Source of the DNA: Ornithinimicrobium cryptoxanthini
Lineage (GTDB): Bacteria > Actinomycetota > Actinomycetes > Actinomycetales > Dermatophilaceae
Length of the DNA stretch: 64,000 bases
Direction: 5' to 3'
Assembly (NCBI RefSeq): GCF_023923205.1
Contig: NZ_CP099490.1
Location: 3,596,001 to 3,660,000, forward strand
The position numbers and the translations under genes were made by a program. The notes beneath the pieces were generated by a model, which saw only the letters and a list, made by a program, of their open reading frames with translations, was not told the DNA's origin and ran no database searches. Below are positions 62,395 through 64,000 of this stretch, one piece after another (the stretch's first letter is position 1; every line of letters starts with the position of its first letter).

Positions 62395-63238
62395 GCTCCG
62401 CCGCGCCGCTCACCACGACGCACGTGCCGTCCTCGTGGAGGCGCACCAGGTTGGCATCGACCAGCTCGGTGAGCCACCGGACATCCGGCCAGCGACCCCA
62501 TCGTTGGTGATAGAGGGTCGCGTTGGTGGCGGCCGACGCGAGGGTGACCTTATCTGGCATGGTGGTGGGCTGGTGTCGCTGGTATGCCGTGGCACCGGTC
62601 ACCCGCACCACATCACCTCCGGCACCGATCACCGCTGTGGCCAGGTCGGTGTCGTGGCCCAGGCCGCTGACATAGTCGGTGCACAACCCACCGGCAGCGA
62701 CGTAGTCCTCGCGGGTCATCGCGAAACAGGGGCTGGTGAACGCCGCGCCCTGGGCATAGACCTCCTCCACGCCCGGCGGCAGCAGCTGCGACTGGCCGCG
62801 GACGTGCTCGGACAGCCTGGCGAGCTCATAGCCACCCGGTCCGGCAGGCGGCAACCGTCCGGTCTCGGCATACCACAGCACAGGGCGAGGGTGGCCACCC
62901 CGCTGGACGCGTTCCGCGAACCGCGCGACGAGGTGCTGGTCCGGGATCGAGGTCGGCTCGATGAAGATGAGCAGCTCGGCGCCGGCGTCCAGTGCCGTGG
63001 TGACCCCGAGGTGGAGGGCGCGTGCCGTGGGGAGCTGCTGCTTGACGGTCGGCAGTCCGTCGATCAGCGTCTCCCACCTGTCACTGGTGATCGGCAGGCG
63101 ACCCTGGGTCACCGCGCGGTCCGCGAGGGCGATCACGACATGGAAGTCGGGCACGACGGCCCCGAGGGAGATCCCGCCGACCTGGTCTAGGAGCTCATCG
63201 TGCTCCCGGCGCACGGTGGTAATCAGGGCAGTCTTCAT
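62378..63238 (-). CDS. Glycosyltransferase-family-2-like protein
   Basis: A 286-residue protein. The start has TALITTVRREHDELLDQVGG with an N-terminal nucleotide-binding fold, LHLGVTTALDAGAELLIFIEPTSIPDQHLVARF takes the place of a DxD metal site (here a Glu/Asp pair), and ALGHDTD near 215 may be catalytic. Fold assignment is by pattern only, so activity is unproven. ATG 63238 overlaps the WhiB stop (ATGA). A sugar transferase tied to a WhiB gene could modify envelope material. Confidence 0.6.
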   Translation of the reverse strand: MKTALITTVRREHDELLDQVGGISLGAVVPDFHVVIALADRAVTQGRLPITSDRWETLIDGLPTVKQQLPTARALHLGVTTALDAGAELLIFIEPTSIPDQHLVARFAERVQRGGHPRPVLWYAETGRLPPAGPGGYELARLSEHVRGQSQLLPPGVEEVYAQGAAFTSPCFAMTREDYVAAGGLCTDYVSGLGHDTDLATAVIGAGGDVVRVTGATAYQRHQPTTMPDKVTLASAATNATLYHQRWGRWPDVRWLTELVDANLVRLHEDGTCVVVSGAAELMAAR

Positions 63239-63525
63239 CCCACGCTCCTCACGTCGGCAGCGCTGAGGATCTGCTCGCGCTCCTCCTCGGTCAGTCCTCC
63301 CCACACGCCATAGGGTTCGGGGACGCCGAGCGCGTGGGCCCGGCACTGCTCCATCACCGGGCACGCGTGGCAGAGGGCCGTGGCGCGCTCCTCGCGGGCG
63401 CGCTTGACCGCGCCACGCTCACCGTCGGGGTGGAAGAAGAGTTCCGGGCTGCGGGTGCGGCACAGTCCTTCGTGCTGCCAGTCCCACTGTGCGCTCACCG
63501 GATGAACTAATGAAGCCTCGTGCAT
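63235..63525 (-). CDS. WhiB-family iron-sulfur regulator (WhiB3/WhiD-like)
   Basis: A 96-residue regulator. The four cluster cysteines are Cys22, Cys52, Cys55 and Cys61 (GLC...CHACPVMEQC), followed by the tryptophan turn GVWGG at 73-77 and a basic/acidic C-terminal helix. The context WDWQHEGLCR, FFHPDGERG resembles WhiB3 of mycobacteria and WhiD of Streptomyces, which control redox and sporulation or lipid genes. ATG 63525 is taken over the one at 63537. The coupled glycosyltransferase gene is a likely operon partner. Confidence 0.9.
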   Translation of the reverse strand: MHEASLVHPVSAQWDWQHEGLCRTRSPELFFHPDGERGAVKRAREERATALCHACPVMEQCRAHALGVPEPYGVWGGLTEEEREQILSAADVRSVG

Positions 63526-63698
63526 GATCAAACCCATCGTTCAGGCATGACCCCGTCTGGGATGCTCGGTCCGGACGGAATCAGGAGATCGAGCCCCACT
63601 GCTAGAGGCACCTTCAGTATGCCGCGAAGCGCCTCGACCGGCAAGTGCAGGTGTGTCGTGGTCGGGTCCGCTCAGCCTGTCGGGCCGTGCTGGCGGTC

Positions 63699-64000
63699 CT
63701 AGTTCGCGAGCTCCGGGCTGGCGACCCGGACCTCGTCGTGAGTGGCCGGCAGGCTCCCGTCCTCCACGATCTGCGCGGCGACGTCGCGCACCTTGGTGTT
63801 GCTCTCCTGCGAGTGACGGGCCAGCACGTTGAAGGCCTGGTCGAGAGTGAGGCCATAGCGCTGGATCAGCATGCCCTGCGCGACCCCGATCAGGTGCCGC
63901 GAGCGCAGCGCCTCGCGCAGGCCCGAGACCTCCCGGGAGATCCCGATCGCGCCGCCGGCATGGGCGGCAAACAGGTGGGCCTCGTCCAGGTCGTTGCGGG
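63699..64000 (-). CDS. ANTAR-domain protein, C-terminal part
   Basis: The minus frame is open to the end of the window, so the gene starts beyond 64000; it has no start in view. About 99 residues remain. LREALRSRHLIGVAQGMLIQRYGLTLDQAFNVLARHSQESNTKVRDVAAQIVEDG is the three-helix ANTAR RNA-binding domain, which binds paired hairpins in mRNA leaders to stop termination. It is usually preceded by a GAF domain, consistent with the cut-off part. The stop is TAG at 63699. Confidence 0.87.
   Translation of the reverse strand, partial: RNDLDEAHLFAAHAGGAIGISREVSGLREALRSRHLIGVAQGMLIQRYGLTLDQAFNVLARHSQESNTKVRDVAAQIVEDGSLPATHDEVRVASPELAN

Overview
The window is chromosomal DNA of a high-GC actinobacterium. 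A WhiB-family regulator, an ANTAR-domain protein, two DUF222-HNH endonucleases, ATGA/GTGA-coupled genes and frequent GTG starts all point that way. The protein content resembles the Intrasporangiaceae/Ornithinimicrobiaceae part of the Micrococcales; that placement is inferred from gene content and codon habit, not from a marker phylogeny. Backbone genes often write tyrosine as TAT, while several accessory genes (8313-9520, 23417-25888, 51642-52780) use only TAC, a hint of transfer.

Layout. 1-9.5 kb: an EamA exporter cut by the window edge, a UDP-glucose dehydrogenase (ugd), a GPH-type symporter coupled to a PLP lyase/decarboxylase, a repeat-rich intergenic region, a large RND permease, and a Phd/VapC toxin-antitoxin locus with a frameshifted toxin. 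9.6-16.8 kb: glucose-6-phosphate dehydrogenase (zwf), a SnoaL-type ECF sigma factor coupled to a DinB-like protein, an amidohydrolase-amidase pair, and a secreted SH3/NlpC-P60 hydrolase with a CRP-like site upstream. 17.1-20 kb: a PqqD-like protein coupled to an HPr-kinase-like P-loop protein, divergent from a MauE-thioredoxin fusion and a DedA-like protein. This is the least explained gene group here. 20-26 kb: a UvrA2-like ATPase coupled to an AlkD-like glycosylase, then a DUF222-HNH protein. 26-36.8 kb: housekeeping and redox genes (cobalamin adenosyltransferase, flavin reductase, crotonase, epimerase, MOSC, glutathione peroxidase, PLP deaminase/aldolase, methyltransferase, pfkA).

36.9-51.4 kb: a vapBC pair with a clear double operator, a fragment of a deleted VOC gene, ilvA, a two-domain GNAT, an M50-like protein, guanine deaminase, a universal stress protein followed by paired crcB genes, moaB-moaA, bioY-cupin, thiD-EamA, a B3/4 protein, and a GH13 enzyme coupled to an aldo/keto reductase. 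51.6-54.9 kb is accessory: it starts beside the 3' end of a tRNA without its body and carries DinB, VOC, thiamine-binding and HNH genes. 54.9-64 kb: an MFS exporter, a histidine kinase/response regulator pair beside an Asp-run protein, a FrnE-type DsbA coupled to a 66-residue protein, SDR and zinc alcohol dehydrogenase genes, WhiB coupled to a glycosyltransferase-like gene, and the end of an ANTAR gene.

Many neighbours share 1-8 bp stop/start overlaps, so translational coupling is the main operon signal. Convergent pairs are usually separated by GC-rich hairpins without U tracts. No CRISPR array, complete tRNA, rRNA or complete transposase was found. Strict statements about novelty would need database searches that I could not run.
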